Below, in pieces: positions 1 through 9,575 of a DNA stretch of 64,000 nucleotides. The notes below the pieces were generated by a model. The model was not told the origin of the DNA. It saw only the letters and a list, made by a program, of their open reading frames with translations, and did no database searches. The stretch's first letter is position 1; each line of letters begins with the position of its first letter. The translations under genes and the position numbers were made by a program. Source of the stretch: Phycisphaerales bacterium (lineage in GTDB: Bacteria; Planctomycetota; Phycisphaerae; Phycisphaerales; UBA1924); contig JADZER010000017.1 in assembly GCA_020850415.1 (NCBI GenBank), forward strand, positions 166,922 to 230,921, given 5' to 3'.

Positions 1-1764
1 GACGGCCGCCCCGACCTGATCGCCTACCTCTCGGTCGCCGGTGTGGCGACGGCCTTCCCCGTCCGCCAGACCGTCGCGGGTCAGCTCGAGGCGGGGCCCG
101 GCGTCGCCGCCAGGCTCCGCGCCGTCGGCGATGCCGACGCCGACGGATACACCGACATCGTCGCCCTGCCGGTCAACCTCCACCGGGGCAACGGCGCGGG
201 CGGCTTCCTCGGCCCTGCCCAGATCGCGCCGGGCTACGACGAGGCCAAGCACCTCGCCGACCTCGACCACGACGGCGACCCGGACCTGATCGCCAACACG
301 CTCGACGGCGACCTCCGCGTCCTCGCCAACAACGGCTCGGGCGCCTTCACCGAGATGCCCGGCGATGTCGGCCGAGACCCGGCGTGGGGCCCGGTGATCA
401 CCCCCGATATGGACGGCGACGGCAACCCCGACCTCGTCACCGGACGCTACGCCGGGACCGACATCTGGACCGGCAACGGCGACGGGACCTTCGCGGGCAA
501 CCCGCCCGTCCCGCTGTTCGGGGGCCAGATCCGGCGCATCGCCTGCGCCGATCTCGACGGCGACGGCGACACCGATGTCATCGCCGTCGGCGACCCGGTG
601 ATGAACGGCAGCCAACGCTCGCTCGTCGCGCTCGCCAACAACGGCGACGGGGTCCTCACGCAGTTCGCCGGCACGGCGCTCCCCGCGGCGGACTACCTCG
701 AGACCCCGGTGCTCGCCGACCTCGACGCCGACGGCGACCCCGACGCCGCGCTCATCGTCAACGACCAGGTCGTCATCCTGGAGAACACCCCCGCCGACCC
801 GTTCACCACCACGCACACCCTCGCCTACGAGTTCGACGCCGACCCCGGCCTGGTGCTCTTCGGCACGGACCTGAACAACGACGGCCTCACCGACCTCGTG
901 GCCCCGGGGCGCGACGGCCCGCTGGGCGGCGTGAGGATCTTCCTGAACGACGGCGGGCTCGCGTTCACCCCGTCCCTCGCCCCGACCACCAACGGCTACG
1001 ACACCGTCCTCGCCGCCGCCGACTTCGACCGCGACGGCAACGCCGATGTCTTGCTCGGCGATTCCGGTCGCGGCCCGATCGCGATCTGCTTCGGCAACGG
1101 CGACGGCACGCTCACGCCCCGCTTCCTCTACGAGAACACCAACTACGACTTCTCGCACGGCTACACCGCCGACCTCAACGCCGACGACGCCCCCGACCTC
1201 GTGCTCCAAGAGGTCGCACGCGACCGCTTCTATGTGCTCCTCAACGACGGTTTCGGCGGCCTCTACGCCTCGCAGAACCACCGCGGGTACAACCAGGCCC
1301 GCGGCATCGGCGTCGGCGACCTGAACGGCGACGGCCCCGACGACCTCGCCGTCGGCCAGGCCCTCGTCTACGACGCCGCCGGCGTCTTCCTCGCCGACAC
1401 CACCGGGCACCTCGACGAGCCCATCCCCTTCACCACCGGCCTCGTCGAGCTCCGCGGCACGCAGATCGCCGACATGAACGGGGACGGGGCCGGCGACATC
1501 GTCATCGCCGGGAACGCCAGCCAGTACGGCGGCGGCGCCGTCGCGATCTCCATGAACCCCTGCACGCCCCCGCCCTGCCCCGCCGACTTCAACCACGACG
1601 GTGCGGTGAACACCTCCGACTTCGTCGCCTTCCTCAACGCCTGGGCCCACCAGCGCAACCAGGACTGCACCGGCGGCGGCTGCAGCGCCGACTTCAACGA
1701 CGACGGGCAGGTCGATACCAGCGACTTCGTCGCGTTCCTCAACACCTGGGCACAGGGGTGCTGA
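1..1764 (+). CDS. FG-GAP/VCBS repeat surface protein with GC-type dockerin C-terminus (5' partial)
   Basis: The reading frame is open from base 1 and already encodes an FG-GAP-like motif (DGRPDLIAYL), so the start lies outside the window. Many D-x-D-x-D-G-x-x-D-[LIV] calcium-loop repeats spaced 45-60 residues apart (for example DMDGDGNPDLVTG, DLDGDGDTDVIAV) indicate a seven-bladed integrin-like beta-propeller. The last about 65 residues hold two EF-hand-like loops (ADFNHDGAVNTSDFVAFLNAW and a second copy) and the chain ends AQGC, the GC-type dockerin module of Phycisphaerae. It is presumably exported to the surface; the signal peptide is not visible here. The next gene starts 2 bp after the stop and is a paralogue, so the two are probably co-translated. 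Ligand unknown. Confidence 0.85.
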   Translation, partial: DGRPDLIAYLSVAGVATAFPVRQTVAGQLEAGPGVAARLRAVGDADADGYTDIVALPVNLHRGNGAGGFLGPAQIAPGYDEAKHLADLDHDGDPDLIANTLDGDLRVLANNGSGAFTEMPGDVGRDPAWGPVITPDMDGDGNPDLVTGRYAGTDIWTGNGDGTFAGNPPVPLFGGQIRRIACADLDGDGDTDVIAVGDPVMNGSQRSLVALANNGDGVLTQFAGTALPAADYLETPVLADLDADGDPDAALIVNDQVVILENTPADPFTTTHTLAYEFDADPGLVLFGTDLNNDGLTDLVAPGRDGPLGGVRIFLNDGGLAFTPSLAPTTNGYDTVLAAADFDRDGNADVLLGDSGRGPIAICFGNGDGTLTPRFLYENTNYDFSHGYTADLNADDAPDLVLQEVARDRFYVLLNDGFGGLYASQNHRGYNQARGIGVGDLNGDGPDDLAVGQALVYDAAGVFLADTTGHLDEPIPFTTGLVELRGTQIADMNGDGAGDIVIAGNASQYGGGAVAISMNPCTPPPCPADFNHDGAVNTSDFVAFLNAWAHQRNQDCTGGGCSADFNDDGQVDTSDFVAFLNTWAQGC

Positions 1765-1766
1765 CC

Positions 1767-4199
1767 ATGCGGGGCAAACTCCCGGCCGTCGTGCTCGCGT
1801 GCCTCGCCGCCCGCGCTGGTGCGCAGGACTCGTTCCCCTTCTTCGGCTACCGCGCGCTGGACGCGACCGGCGCCGCGGCCGTCGTCGATCTCGACGGCGA
1901 CGGGCTCCCCGAGGTCGTCGCCCGGGGCGCCCAGTTCATGACCCGCGTCTTCCACAACGCCGGCAACGCCCGGCTCGACGCCTTCACCGACTACGCAAGC
2001 CCCGAGTACCCAGCGCGCCCCTCCGGCGCCGATGTCACCGGCGACGGCATCCCCGACCTCACGGTCCTCGGCCTCGGGGAACACATGCTCTGCGTGCGCC
2101 AGGGCCAGGGCGCCGGACAGTTCGGCGCCCGCACGGATTCACCCGTCCCCGCCGGGGCACGCCTGTTCGTGCTCGCCGACCTCACCGGCGACAACCTGCC
2201 CGACGCCGTCGCCGACGACGGCGCGCAGCTCATCCTGTTCCCGGGCGACGGGTCGGGCGCGTTCGGCGCACCCCAGCCCCTCGGCGCGGCCGCCGCAAAG
2301 ATCACCGCCCTCGCCGCCGCCGACCTCAACGCCGACGGCCTCACCGACATCGTCGCCCTCTCCGCCGACACCCCCGACTGCCTCATCCTCCTCGCCACGC
2401 CCGGGGGAGGGACCGACGCCCCCATCCACCTCGCCGCCCAGGACGGCGCGACCTCCCTGGCCCTCGCCGACGCCGACGCCGACGGCGCGACAGATATCCT
2501 CATCGGTCAGACCAACGAGGGCGGAGGGCACCCCCGCGGCGTGTGGCTGTACACCAACGACGGACTCGGCGCCTTCGCCCAGCCCGGCGCCTTCACCTCA
2601 ACCGGCGTCCCCGACGCCTCGACGCAGCCCCTCGCCATCGGCGTCGCCGAACTCTCCGGCGACGGCCTGCCCGACCTGGTCGTCGCCGGCGCCGAGCTCC
2701 TCCTCTTCCGCGGCACGGGCGAGCCGCAGGCCCCCTTCGCCGACGCCGTCGTCTGGGGCAGGCTCGACGAGCCGACCTCCGTCGCGTTCGGCGATCTCAA
2801 CGGCGACGGCAGCACCGACATGGTCACCGCCGGGCGCGACTGCAACGCCTTCCTCAACGACGGCGCCGGGCGATTCCTCGCCCGGTGGACCACCCTGCCC
2901 TTCGTCCAACCCGCGAAGCTCGCGCCCGGGGACCTCAACGCCGACGGCACGCCGGACCTCGGTATCCTCGCCGAGGTCGGGCGCGACGACGACCATTCCT
3001 CCAGCCTCACCGTGCTCCTCTCCGACGGGGCCGGCGGCTACGCGCAGACCGAACCGGTCAGCCTCCCCGCCGACGCGAGGCTGTTCAGCCTCCAGCCGAT
3101 CGACCAGAACGCCCCCGGCGAGCTGGACATCGTCGTCGCCGACCTGAACGGCTTCCTCTGGCTCCCCAACCTCGGGGGCTACGGGCAGCAGTGGCTCGGC
3201 CTGGGGCAGCCGAGCATCATCAACCACAACTACAACGACATGCCCCTCGCCATCGTGCACGCCGACTTCGAGTTCTACGGCAACGAGCAGAACACGCCCG
3301 ACCCGGACCTGCTCCTCGTCAGCACGCACCGGGGCGGCTCGGCCTCCGAGACCTACTTCCACACCTTCCGCAACGACGGCGCCGGCGGATACAACGCGGA
3401 GCCGACGGTGACGCTCCCCTACGGCGCGATCTGCGCCGCCGGCGCAGACACCGACGCCGACGGCGATACCGATATCGTCTACGCATCGAACAGCCCCTCC
3501 TCCGCCCTGCGGACGCGGCTGAACCAGGTCAACGGAAGTGTTATCAAGGACCGGCAGGACTACGCCGGGATCAGCGACCTGGCCGATGTCCGCATGCTCG
3601 ACAGCAACGAAGACGGCGCCCCCGACGCGGTCGTCTACTCCGCCAGAGACAACGACTACAGCGGCGGCGCCACCCTCCTGCTCAACCGAGGCGACGGCAA
3701 GTTCGAGTCGCCCCGGGGGCTCTTCGAGCGCGCCGGCATCGCCTTCGACCTCGGACTCATCAACGACGACCAGTGGGCCGACGCGGTCGTTCTCAGCGGC
3801 GTGGCGTCGTGGAACTTCCCGGAGCTGGCCGTCTTCCTCGGCGATGAGTACGGCGGCTTCTCCGGCCCCTATGTCACCACGCTCCAGACCTTACCGGCCG
3901 GTTGGCAGGCCGAGGATGTCGCCATCGTTGACATCGACGCCGACGGCCAGGGCGAGGTCGCCGCGGCGGTCTCCCACACCGACTACCCCTCCCTCGGCGC
4001 CGTGCTCCTCCTCGAGCCCCGCGCCCCCGACCCCTGCCCCGCCGACTTCAACCAGGACGGGGCCGTCAACACCATCGATGTCATCGCCTTCCTCGGCGCG
4101 TGGTCCGCCGGGGACCCCAGCGCCGATGTCAACCACGATGGCCTGGTCAACACCCAGGATGTGATCGCCTTCCTCGGCGCCTGGGCCGCCGGCTGCTAG
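1767..4199 (+). CDS. Secreted FG-GAP/VCBS repeat protein with GC-type dockerin C-terminus
   Basis: A 810-residue protein. The ATG was chosen because it sits 2 bp after the preceding stop and opens a clear signal peptide (MRGKLPAVVLACLAARAGAQ, cleavage after about residue 20); the frame stays open far upstream only because of the high GC content. The body is a chain of FG-GAP/VCBS calcium-loop repeats (VDLDGDGLPEVVA, DVTGDGIPDLTVLG, DLNADGLTDIVAL). The C-terminus carries two dockerin-like loops (ADFNQDGAVNTIDVIAFLGAW, then DVNHDGLVNTQDVIAFLGAW) and ends AAGC. Tandem paralogue of the upstream gene. It is probably a surface or matrix adhesin-like propeller; the true partner is unknown. Confidence 0.87.
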   Translation: MRGKLPAVVLACLAARAGAQDSFPFFGYRALDATGAAAVVDLDGDGLPEVVARGAQFMTRVFHNAGNARLDAFTDYASPEYPARPSGADVTGDGIPDLTVLGLGEHMLCVRQGQGAGQFGARTDSPVPAGARLFVLADLTGDNLPDAVADDGAQLILFPGDGSGAFGAPQPLGAAAAKITALAAADLNADGLTDIVALSADTPDCLILLATPGGGTDAPIHLAAQDGATSLALADADADGATDILIGQTNEGGGHPRGVWLYTNDGLGAFAQPGAFTSTGVPDASTQPLAIGVAELSGDGLPDLVVAGAELLLFRGTGEPQAPFADAVVWGRLDEPTSVAFGDLNGDGSTDMVTAGRDCNAFLNDGAGRFLARWTTLPFVQPAKLAPGDLNADGTPDLGILAEVGRDDDHSSSLTVLLSDGAGGYAQTEPVSLPADARLFSLQPIDQNAPGELDIVVADLNGFLWLPNLGGYGQQWLGLGQPSIINHNYNDMPLAIVHADFEFYGNEQNTPDPDLLLVSTHRGGSASETYFHTFRNDGAGGYNAEPTVTLPYGAICAAGADTDADGDTDIVYASNSPSSALRTRLNQVNGSVIKDRQDYAGISDLADVRMLDSNEDGAPDAVVYSARDNDYSGGATLLLNRGDGKFESPRGLFERAGIAFDLGLINDDQWADAVVLSGVASWNFPELAVFLGDEYGGFSGPYVTTLQTLPAGWQAEDVAIVDIDADGQGEVAAAVSHTDYPSLGAVLLLEPRAPDPCPADFNQDGAVNTIDVIAFLGAWSAGDPSADVNHDGLVNTQDVIAFLGAWAAGC

Positions 4200-4322
4200 C
4201 CACCACCACGCGAACAACCACCGACACCCGCGCCCCCCAGAAACCACAATCGCCCCGCGCCCCCTTGCCCGCCCCCGCCCCCCGGTGCAACCGCCGGCTG
4301 CTGACCGAGCAGCCCTCACCGC

Positions 4323-6446
4323 TCACTCATCCACCGCCACAAGCTGCACCGCGTCGGCGACCACGAACCCATCGGCCCCCCCGCCCCCGACGCGCACCAC
4401 GACCAACGCACCGGGAGTAACGGCGACCCGCCCCACCGGCGCCCACAGCCCGTCGATCGGCGGGCGCTGCCGCTGATCCAACCACCGCACCTGCCGCGCG
4501 TCCCCCCACTCCACCGCCACCGGCACGCGGCTCGCCCGGTTCTCATGCGCCGAGTACGACACCCGCACCTCGTACACCCCCGCGGGCGCCGACGCGACAA
4601 ATGTCACCGCGCCCGCCCCGTTGCCGCCCCCGCCGCCGCCCCCGTCGTGCAAATACCCCCGCCCGACGAATAGCCCGACCGAGTTGCTCGCCGTCCAGCT
4701 CCCCTCCAGCACCGCCTCCCCGTCGTCGATCACGATCCCCCCGAGCGACGAGACCGCGACCCCCCGCGCCCGGGCCTCCCCGTGCCCGAGCACCTGCCCA
4801 TCCGCGAGCAGTTGCTCCCGCAGCGCCGCGTACTCCAGGTCCTGCACCGCGACGCCGCGACGCATCGCCATCACCCCCGCCGTCGCCGCCGACTGCCCCA
4901 GCACCATGAACACCGGCTCCATCCGGATCGACCCGTACGCGATGTGCGACGCGCTCACGCACACCGGCACGAGCAGGTTCTCGCACTCGCCCCTCCGCGG
5001 CACGATCGCCCCGTACGCGATCGGGTACGCCCCGCCCGGGCTCACCTGCACATCGCCCTCGTTGCGCACCACCGCGCGCCCGCCCTCCCCCACCGCCGCA
5101 TGCCGCCGCACATGGTGGGAGTCCATGTTGTACGACCCCATCCCCACCGACCCCGGCGTCGGGTCGATCCCCCGCAGCATCGGCTCGGTCATCACCACCT
5201 CCCCCACCATCCGCCTCGCCTCGCGCACATAGATCTGGCGGGGCCAGTTCGCGTTGCCCCGGAACTCGTCGGCCGCGAGCCCCCACTCACGCATGCTCGC
5301 CCGCACGCTCTCGGGCACGCGCGGGTCGCTCACCAGGAACCAGAAGAACCCGCGCTGGTACCGCTCGTGCTCGGCGAGGATCTCCGCCCGCTCGGCATAG
5401 GTCGCCTCGGGGTAGGCATAGTTCATCCCGATGTTGTCCGTGCTGAACGCCCCGTTGTTGTTCGTGTCCGTCTTGCCGTTGGGCATCGGGTCGGGCTTCA
5501 TCAGCGTCGCGTCGGGCTTGGCGACCAGGTACCGCAGCAGCAGCTCGTACTGCCCAGGGTCGTACCCCGCGGGCTCGGTGAACGGCACGCGGTTCTCCGG
5601 CACGCGGGTCATGCACAGCCTGTAGGTGTACGCCTGCACTCGGTGGTCGCCCCCGCCCTCCACCCCCGGCCCGCCCGCGTCCACCCGCGCCAAGAGCCCG
5701 CTCGACGGATCCCCCTCGACGACATACGGATCGACACCGACCTCAAACTGATGCTTCACCGCGTTCGCCGCCTGCACGCCGTTGAGTGTCTCACCGTACA
5801 CGCCGTTCGCCTCGCGCCCCACGGCGTACGACACCCCCGCCGCCGCCATCAGGTCGCCCTCATAGGTCGCGTCGATGAACACCCGCCCCGCGAACCGCTC
5901 CCCCGAGAGCATCCGGATCGACCCGATCCGCCCGCCCCGCAGGCGCACCCCACGCTCGCGATCGAGCCACCGCCCGTGGAACACCGGGACCCCCGCCTCG
6001 GCGAGCATGGTCCCCATCACCCACTCGGCCGCGTGCGGCTCAAACACCCACATCGCGTCCTCACCCGGCCGGTACCGCGCAAACCCGTCGCGATCCTCCC
6101 ACCGCCACGCCCCGTCACTCTCGTAGTGCAGCCTGATCCGCCGGTAGAACTCGCGCGAGATGCCGCCGATCACCGCCTTGTCCCCCGAGTCGGTCCAGCC
6201 CAGCCCGTTGGTCGTCATCCCGCCGACATGGTCCTCCGGGCACACGATGGCGACGGTCGCCCCCATCCGCGACGCCTGCACCGCCGCCGCCACCCCCGCG
6301 GCTGTCCCGCCGTACACCACGAGATCGAACTCTCGCCGTGCCGGCCGCTCCCCCGTCGCGCACCCGCCCAGCACGCAGGCGGCGGCCGCGACGACCCACA
6401 CCCGCACATTTCGCAGACACGCCCACCTCGCACAACGATCGCTCAT
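4323..6446 (-). CDS. FAD-dependent oxidoreductase lipoprotein with golvesin/xanthan-lyase-like C-terminal domain
   Basis: A 707-residue protein. The N-terminus has an export signal with a lipobox (VLGGC, Cys29), so it is probably a membrane-anchored periplasmic lipoprotein. Residues 40-75 form a Rossmann FAD-binding motif (DLVVYGGTAAGVAAA, then GGMTTNGLGWTD), as in the FAD_oxidored family that is expanded in planctomycetes. The central region (GSYNMDSHHVRR, then GAIVPRRGECENLLVPVCVS) fits that family. The last about 130 residues (EGSWTASNSVGLFVGRGYLHD onward) look like the golvesin/xanthan lyase carbohydrate-associated beta domain. The substrate is unknown, probably a carbohydrate. A TAGGCT box 7 nt before the ATG and no Shine-Dalgarno suggest a leaderless transcript. 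Confidence 0.85.
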   Translation of the reverse strand: MSDRCARWACLRNVRVWVVAAAACVLGGCATGERPARREFDLVVYGGTAAGVAAAVQASRMGATVAIVCPEDHVGGMTTNGLGWTDSGDKAVIGGISREFYRRIRLHYESDGAWRWEDRDGFARYRPGEDAMWVFEPHAAEWVMGTMLAEAGVPVFHGRWLDRERGVRLRGGRIGSIRMLSGERFAGRVFIDATYEGDLMAAAGVSYAVGREANGVYGETLNGVQAANAVKHQFEVGVDPYVVEGDPSSGLLARVDAGGPGVEGGGDHRVQAYTYRLCMTRVPENRVPFTEPAGYDPGQYELLLRYLVAKPDATLMKPDPMPNGKTDTNNNGAFSTDNIGMNYAYPEATYAERAEILAEHERYQRGFFWFLVSDPRVPESVRASMREWGLAADEFRGNANWPRQIYVREARRMVGEVVMTEPMLRGIDPTPGSVGMGSYNMDSHHVRRHAAVGEGGRAVVRNEGDVQVSPGGAYPIAYGAIVPRRGECENLLVPVCVSASHIAYGSIRMEPVFMVLGQSAATAGVMAMRRGVAVQDLEYAALREQLLADGQVLGHGEARARGVAVSSLGGIVIDDGEAVLEGSWTASNSVGLFVGRGYLHDGGGGGGGNGAGAVTFVASAPAGVYEVRVSYSAHENRASRVPVAVEWGDARQVRWLDQRQRPPIDGLWAPVGRVAVTPGALVVVRVGGGGADGFVVADAVQLVAVDE

Positions 6447-6453
6447 ACCCGGC

Positions 6454-6459
6454 AGCCTA
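6454..6459 (-). promoter_or_regulatory. -10 box (TAGGCT) for a leaderless transcript of the FAD oxidoreductase
   Basis: On the minus strand TAGGCT lies 7 nt before the ATG at 6446 with no purine-rich ribosome site between. It matches the TANNNT spacing pattern seen at eight other genes in the window. Confidence 0.45.
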
Positions 6460-6566
6460 CCCGCAGACGGCCCGGCATTTCTCCGAGTCCGCTACCGGAG
6501 CGCGCCCCCGCGATCTCGCGTCTCTTCCAGAGACGAGACCCATAACCCAGCACACCGGAGCACGCC

Positions 6567-7724
6567 ATGCGCACCGCAGCCATCGCCGTCCTCGCCACCG
6601 CCGCACTCAACGCCCACGCCCAGCCCACCTTCCAGGGCCTCGGCGACTTCCCCGGCGGCGGGTTCTACTCCGACGCCTGGCGCGTCTCCAACGACGGCCG
6701 GGCCGTCGCCGGCGCCGGCGAGCCCGCCTCCGGCCTCACCGCCCAACGCTGGACCGCCACCGACGCCCTCGTCCGCCTCGGCACACTCCCCGGCTTCGAG
6801 GATTCCAGCTTCGCCACCGGCCTCTCCGCCACCGGCCGCGCCGTCTGCGGCTACAGCTCCGGCGCCGGCGGCACGGAGGCCTTCCGCTGGACCGCCGACT
6901 CCGGCATGACCGGCCTCGGCGACCTCCCCGGCGCGCCCCACGCCAGCGCCGCCAACTACATCGCCGCCGACGGCGCGACCGTCGTCGGCACAGGCAACCA
7001 GGACTACAACGCCGGCGCCATGGAAGCCTTCCGCTGGACCGAGGCCACAGGCATCGTCGGCCTCGGCCACGCCCGACAGAACCACGACTGGAGCGAGGCA
7101 TGGTGCTGCTCGGCCGACGGCGCCATCGTCGCCGGGCTCAGCATGCAGAACTTCGTCGGAGGCGAGGCCTTCCTCTGGACGCAGGCCAACGGCATGACAG
7201 GGCTCGGCGATGTCGTCGGCGGCGAGGACTTCAGCGTCGCCGTCGACATGACCCCCGACGGCGCGGTCCTCACCGGCACCTGCGCCCCCGACGCCGGCTA
7301 CGAGGCCTTCCGCTGGACACAGGCCACCGGCATGACCCCCCTCGGCGACCTCCCCGGCGGCGGCCACTACTCCACCGGCATCGGAGTCACCGACGACGGC
7401 AACACCATCGTCGGCCTCGCCGACTGGGACGGCGGCTTCGGCGCCTCCAACGCCTTCATCTGGGACCCCGCCAACGGCATGCGCAACCTCCAGACCGTCC
7501 TCGAAACCGAGCACGACCTCGACCTCACCGGCTGGCATCTGCTCTACGCCTACGACATCTCAGGCGACGGCCGCTACATCTGCGGCCAGGGCATCAACCC
7601 CGCCGGCGACTACGAGGCCTGGCTCGTCGACCTCGGCGCCTGCCCCGCCGACTTCAACGGCGACGGCGCGGTCAACACCCTCGATGTCCTCACCTTCCTC
7701 AACGCCTGGAACGACGGCTGCTGA
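6567..7724 (+). CDS. Secreted HAF-repeat protein with single GC-type dockerin module
   Basis: A 385-residue protein with signal peptide MRTAAIAVLATAALNAHA and a GGAG ribosome site upstream of the ATG. It contains about seven repeats of the HAF type (GLGDFPGGG..SDAWRVSNDGRAVAG, GTEAFRWT, MTGLGDLPGA..A..IAADGATVVG), each about 50 residues, typical of extracellular HAF-repeat beta-propeller-like proteins. The C-terminus is CPADFNGDGAVNTLDVLTFL followed by NAWNDGC, a single dockerin-like loop ending in GC, in contrast to the double module in most neighbours. Exported; function unknown. Confidence 0.85.
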   Translation: MRTAAIAVLATAALNAHAQPTFQGLGDFPGGGFYSDAWRVSNDGRAVAGAGEPASGLTAQRWTATDALVRLGTLPGFEDSSFATGLSATGRAVCGYSSGAGGTEAFRWTADSGMTGLGDLPGAPHASAANYIAADGATVVGTGNQDYNAGAMEAFRWTEATGIVGLGHARQNHDWSEAWCCSADGAIVAGLSMQNFVGGEAFLWTQANGMTGLGDVVGGEDFSVAVDMTPDGAVLTGTCAPDAGYEAFRWTQATGMTPLGDLPGGGHYSTGIGVTDDGNTIVGLADWDGGFGASNAFIWDPANGMRNLQTVLETEHDLDLTGWHLLYAYDISGDGRYICGQGINPAGDYEAWLVDLGACPADFNGDGAVNTLDVLTFLNAWNDGC

Positions 7725-7825
7725 GCCCCGATCCCGCGCGCGAAGCCCCGATCGCACCAGAGCCGCCGACCCGCTCTCGCTGGGGCATCGGCCATTCCGA
7801 GTACTTTGCCGGAAGTCGTCGGTCA

Positions 7826-8239
7826 TCACGAGTCGCTGGCGAACCGGTGCAGGCGGGCGGTGAGGCGATCGGCATCTAGCGTCTGACACTCCCAGACGAT
7901 CAGCACCCGCCATCCCAGACGCCTGAGCGCCGCGGCGGTGCGTTTGTCCCGGGCTTGGTTGCGAGCGACTTTCTCTGACCAGTACCCGGCATTCTGCTTG
8001 GGACGGCGAATGCCGCGGGAGCACCCGTGCCCGTGCCAGAAGCAGCCATGCACAAGCACGATGCGCGATCGTGCGGGCATGACGATGTCGGGCTTCCCCG
8101 GCAGGTCGGCGCGGTGGAGTGTGAACCGACACCCGAGGCGGTGGAGCGCCGATCGCACGATGCACTCAGGCGTTGTGTTCCGACTTCGAACAGCTTGCAT
8201 GCACGCGCGACGCTGGTCGTTTGAGAGGTTGTCGGGCAT
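7826..8239 (-). CDS. vsr: Very short patch repair endonuclease (Vsr) of restriction-modification system 1
   Basis: A 137-residue protein of normal Vsr length. Diagnostic segments: MQAVRSRNTTPE near the N-terminus, the PD-(D/E)xK-like core GKPDIVMP..RIVLVHGCFWHGHGC, and WSEKVARNQARD..RLGWRVLIVWECQT. Vsr nicks 5' to T:G mismatches made when 5-methylcytosine deaminates, so it protects the sites of the adjacent m5C methyltransferase. It starts 3 bp after the methyltransferase stop on the same strand, so the two form an operon. It is a distinct paralogue of the second Vsr at 27128-27565. Confidence 0.95.
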   Translation of the reverse strand: MPDNLSNDQRRACMQAVRSRNTTPECIVRSALHRLGCRFTLHRADLPGKPDIVMPARSRIVLVHGCFWHGHGCSRGIRRPKQNAGYWSEKVARNQARDKRTAAALRRLGWRVLIVWECQTLDADRLTARLHRFASDS

Positions 8240-8242
8240 GGT

Positions 8243-9457
8243 TCACGCCGAGATCTTCTTGGTCCGGCCGGTCGACCGGGCAGTGGAACCGGAACGCACG
8301 CACTCGTCAAACACCGGCGTTAAGATGTTCTGATCAAGCCACCGGATGACCGGTACGCACACGCCGTCACCGAAACCAAACAGGGACTGGACCGTGTTGG
8401 GCGCGAGCTTGAAGCGGGGTGCGCCCTGGAGCCTGGCGTACTCCCGGGGCGACATCCAGCGAAACCGCACCTCGCCTTCGTGAATCACCATGACGATCTG
8501 CCTCGCACTCCCCCCGCGCGGTGTTCTCAAGCACCCGGCCAGATTGTCAAACCTCACCTCCGCTCGCATGACATCGTTGCGGCAGCGCCGATACACGGTG
8601 CCGACATGGAGTCCGCCGGCCGTACGGCGATGTTCCACCTCTCGACGGTGCAGATCGCTCAACATCCCGTAGTGCTTCGCCGTCGCCGTCTCGTCCCACC
8701 ACTCCTGATCCGAGTCCGTGTCAATGACCGCACTGAGCGAGTATTTGGCCTGCTTTGGGGCGCGAGGACCTAGCGTCGCCCAGCCCGTGGCCAGCTCAGT
8801 GCGCTCCATCAAACGCCTGAGCACCGGCGGGCGCAGCGCCCCACCGACCTCGATCGCCGCCCGCCATGGGTCATCGAGGCCTCTCACTCCAGAGCCCTGC
8901 CGGATGACCCGCCCTGAGTCGACCGTTTCGTGGACGCCAATGACAAACACTCGCGGTCGGCTCTGCGGGACGAACCACTTCGCATCCACCACGACGCAAT
9001 CAAGCCAATAGCCTTCTGCCGCCAAGGTTGTCACCGCTGCCGCAAAATCCGCCCCCCCCTTCGAGGTCAGAAAGCCTGGGACATTCTCCAGCATCACCAG
9101 TTTCGGTCGCCGCCGTCCCAGCGCCTGGAGCGCCTTGATGAACCCGAAATATGTCGACGACTGAGATCCCTCAAACCCTTGCCAGTGTCCGGCGAGCGAC
9201 AGATCCGTACATGGGAATGAAGCGGTGGCCAAGAACGGTTCGCCGCTGATCTCCGAGATGATCCGGTCAGTCTGCCAGACATCCTCGAGGTGGAAATATG
9301 GACTCTCGCCAAACTGGCCCTTGTACATCGCCTCCTTCTTGGGGTCGATGTCATTGGCGTACACACACTCCCAGCCCGAACTCTTGAGCGCTTCATGAAC
9401 CAGGCCGATCCCGGCGAAGAACTCCAAAAAGCACTTTGCAGGACTGTGTTGCGCCAT
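8243..9457 (-). CDS. DNA (cytosine-5) methyltransferase of restriction-modification system 1
   Basis: A 404-residue protein. m5C methyltransferase motifs are in order: I (FLEFFAGIGL, residues 11-20), IV with the catalytic Cys83 in FPCTDLS, VI ENV (124-126), VIII QSRPRVFVIG and a C-terminal motif IX/X region (SPREYARLQGAP, FGDGVCVPV). The start is the ATG at 9457 because GAGGAG lies 7 nt upstream; a GTG 18 bp earlier is possible. It methylates self DNA against the divergently encoded endonuclease at 9799. The recognition sequence cannot be read from the protein. Base composition is visibly less GC-rich than in flanking genes, suggesting transfer. Confidence 0.93.
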   Translation of the reverse strand: MAQHSPAKCFLEFFAGIGLVHEALKSSGWECVYANDIDPKKEAMYKGQFGESPYFHLEDVWQTDRIISEISGEPFLATASFPCTDLSLAGHWQGFEGSQSSTYFGFIKALQALGRRRPKLVMLENVPGFLTSKGGADFAAAVTTLAAEGYWLDCVVVDAKWFVPQSRPRVFVIGVHETVDSGRVIRQGSGVRGLDDPWRAAIEVGGALRPPVLRRLMERTELATGWATLGPRAPKQAKYSLSAVIDTDSDQEWWDETATAKHYGMLSDLHRREVEHRRTAGGLHVGTVYRRCRNDVMRAEVRFDNLAGCLRTPRGGSARQIVMVIHEGEVRFRWMSPREYARLQGAPRFKLAPNTVQSLFGFGDGVCVPVIRWLDQNILTPVFDECVRSGSTARSTGRTKKISA

Positions 9458-9526
9458 CGATCGACTCCTCACCACCGCAGCATAACACCGGACAGATCCC
9501 TGTCAAGTCGATGGGGACATGAATGG

Positions 9527-9552
9527 TACTCATAGTCCGTGGACTGATCGAT
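9527..9552. promoter_or_regulatory. C-box operator of restriction-modification system 1
   Basis: The intergenic region holds ACTCATAGTCCGTGGACT, matching the C-protein consensus. Half sites: TACT (9527-9530) cat AGTC (9534-9537), CGTG spacer, GACT (9542-9545) gat CGAT (9549-9552); the last half site is weak, as is common for the lower-affinity site. It lies 23 bp before the C gene and about 70 bp before the methyltransferase. Confidence 0.82.
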
Positions 9553-9575
9553 ACCATCAGTGAGTATATGGGGCG

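Noticed and set aside
1799..3847. A 682-residue Arg-rich open frame inside the second FG-GAP gene
   Set aside because: Almost only Arg, Pro and His, caused by the GACGGCGAC-type repeats read in another frame.
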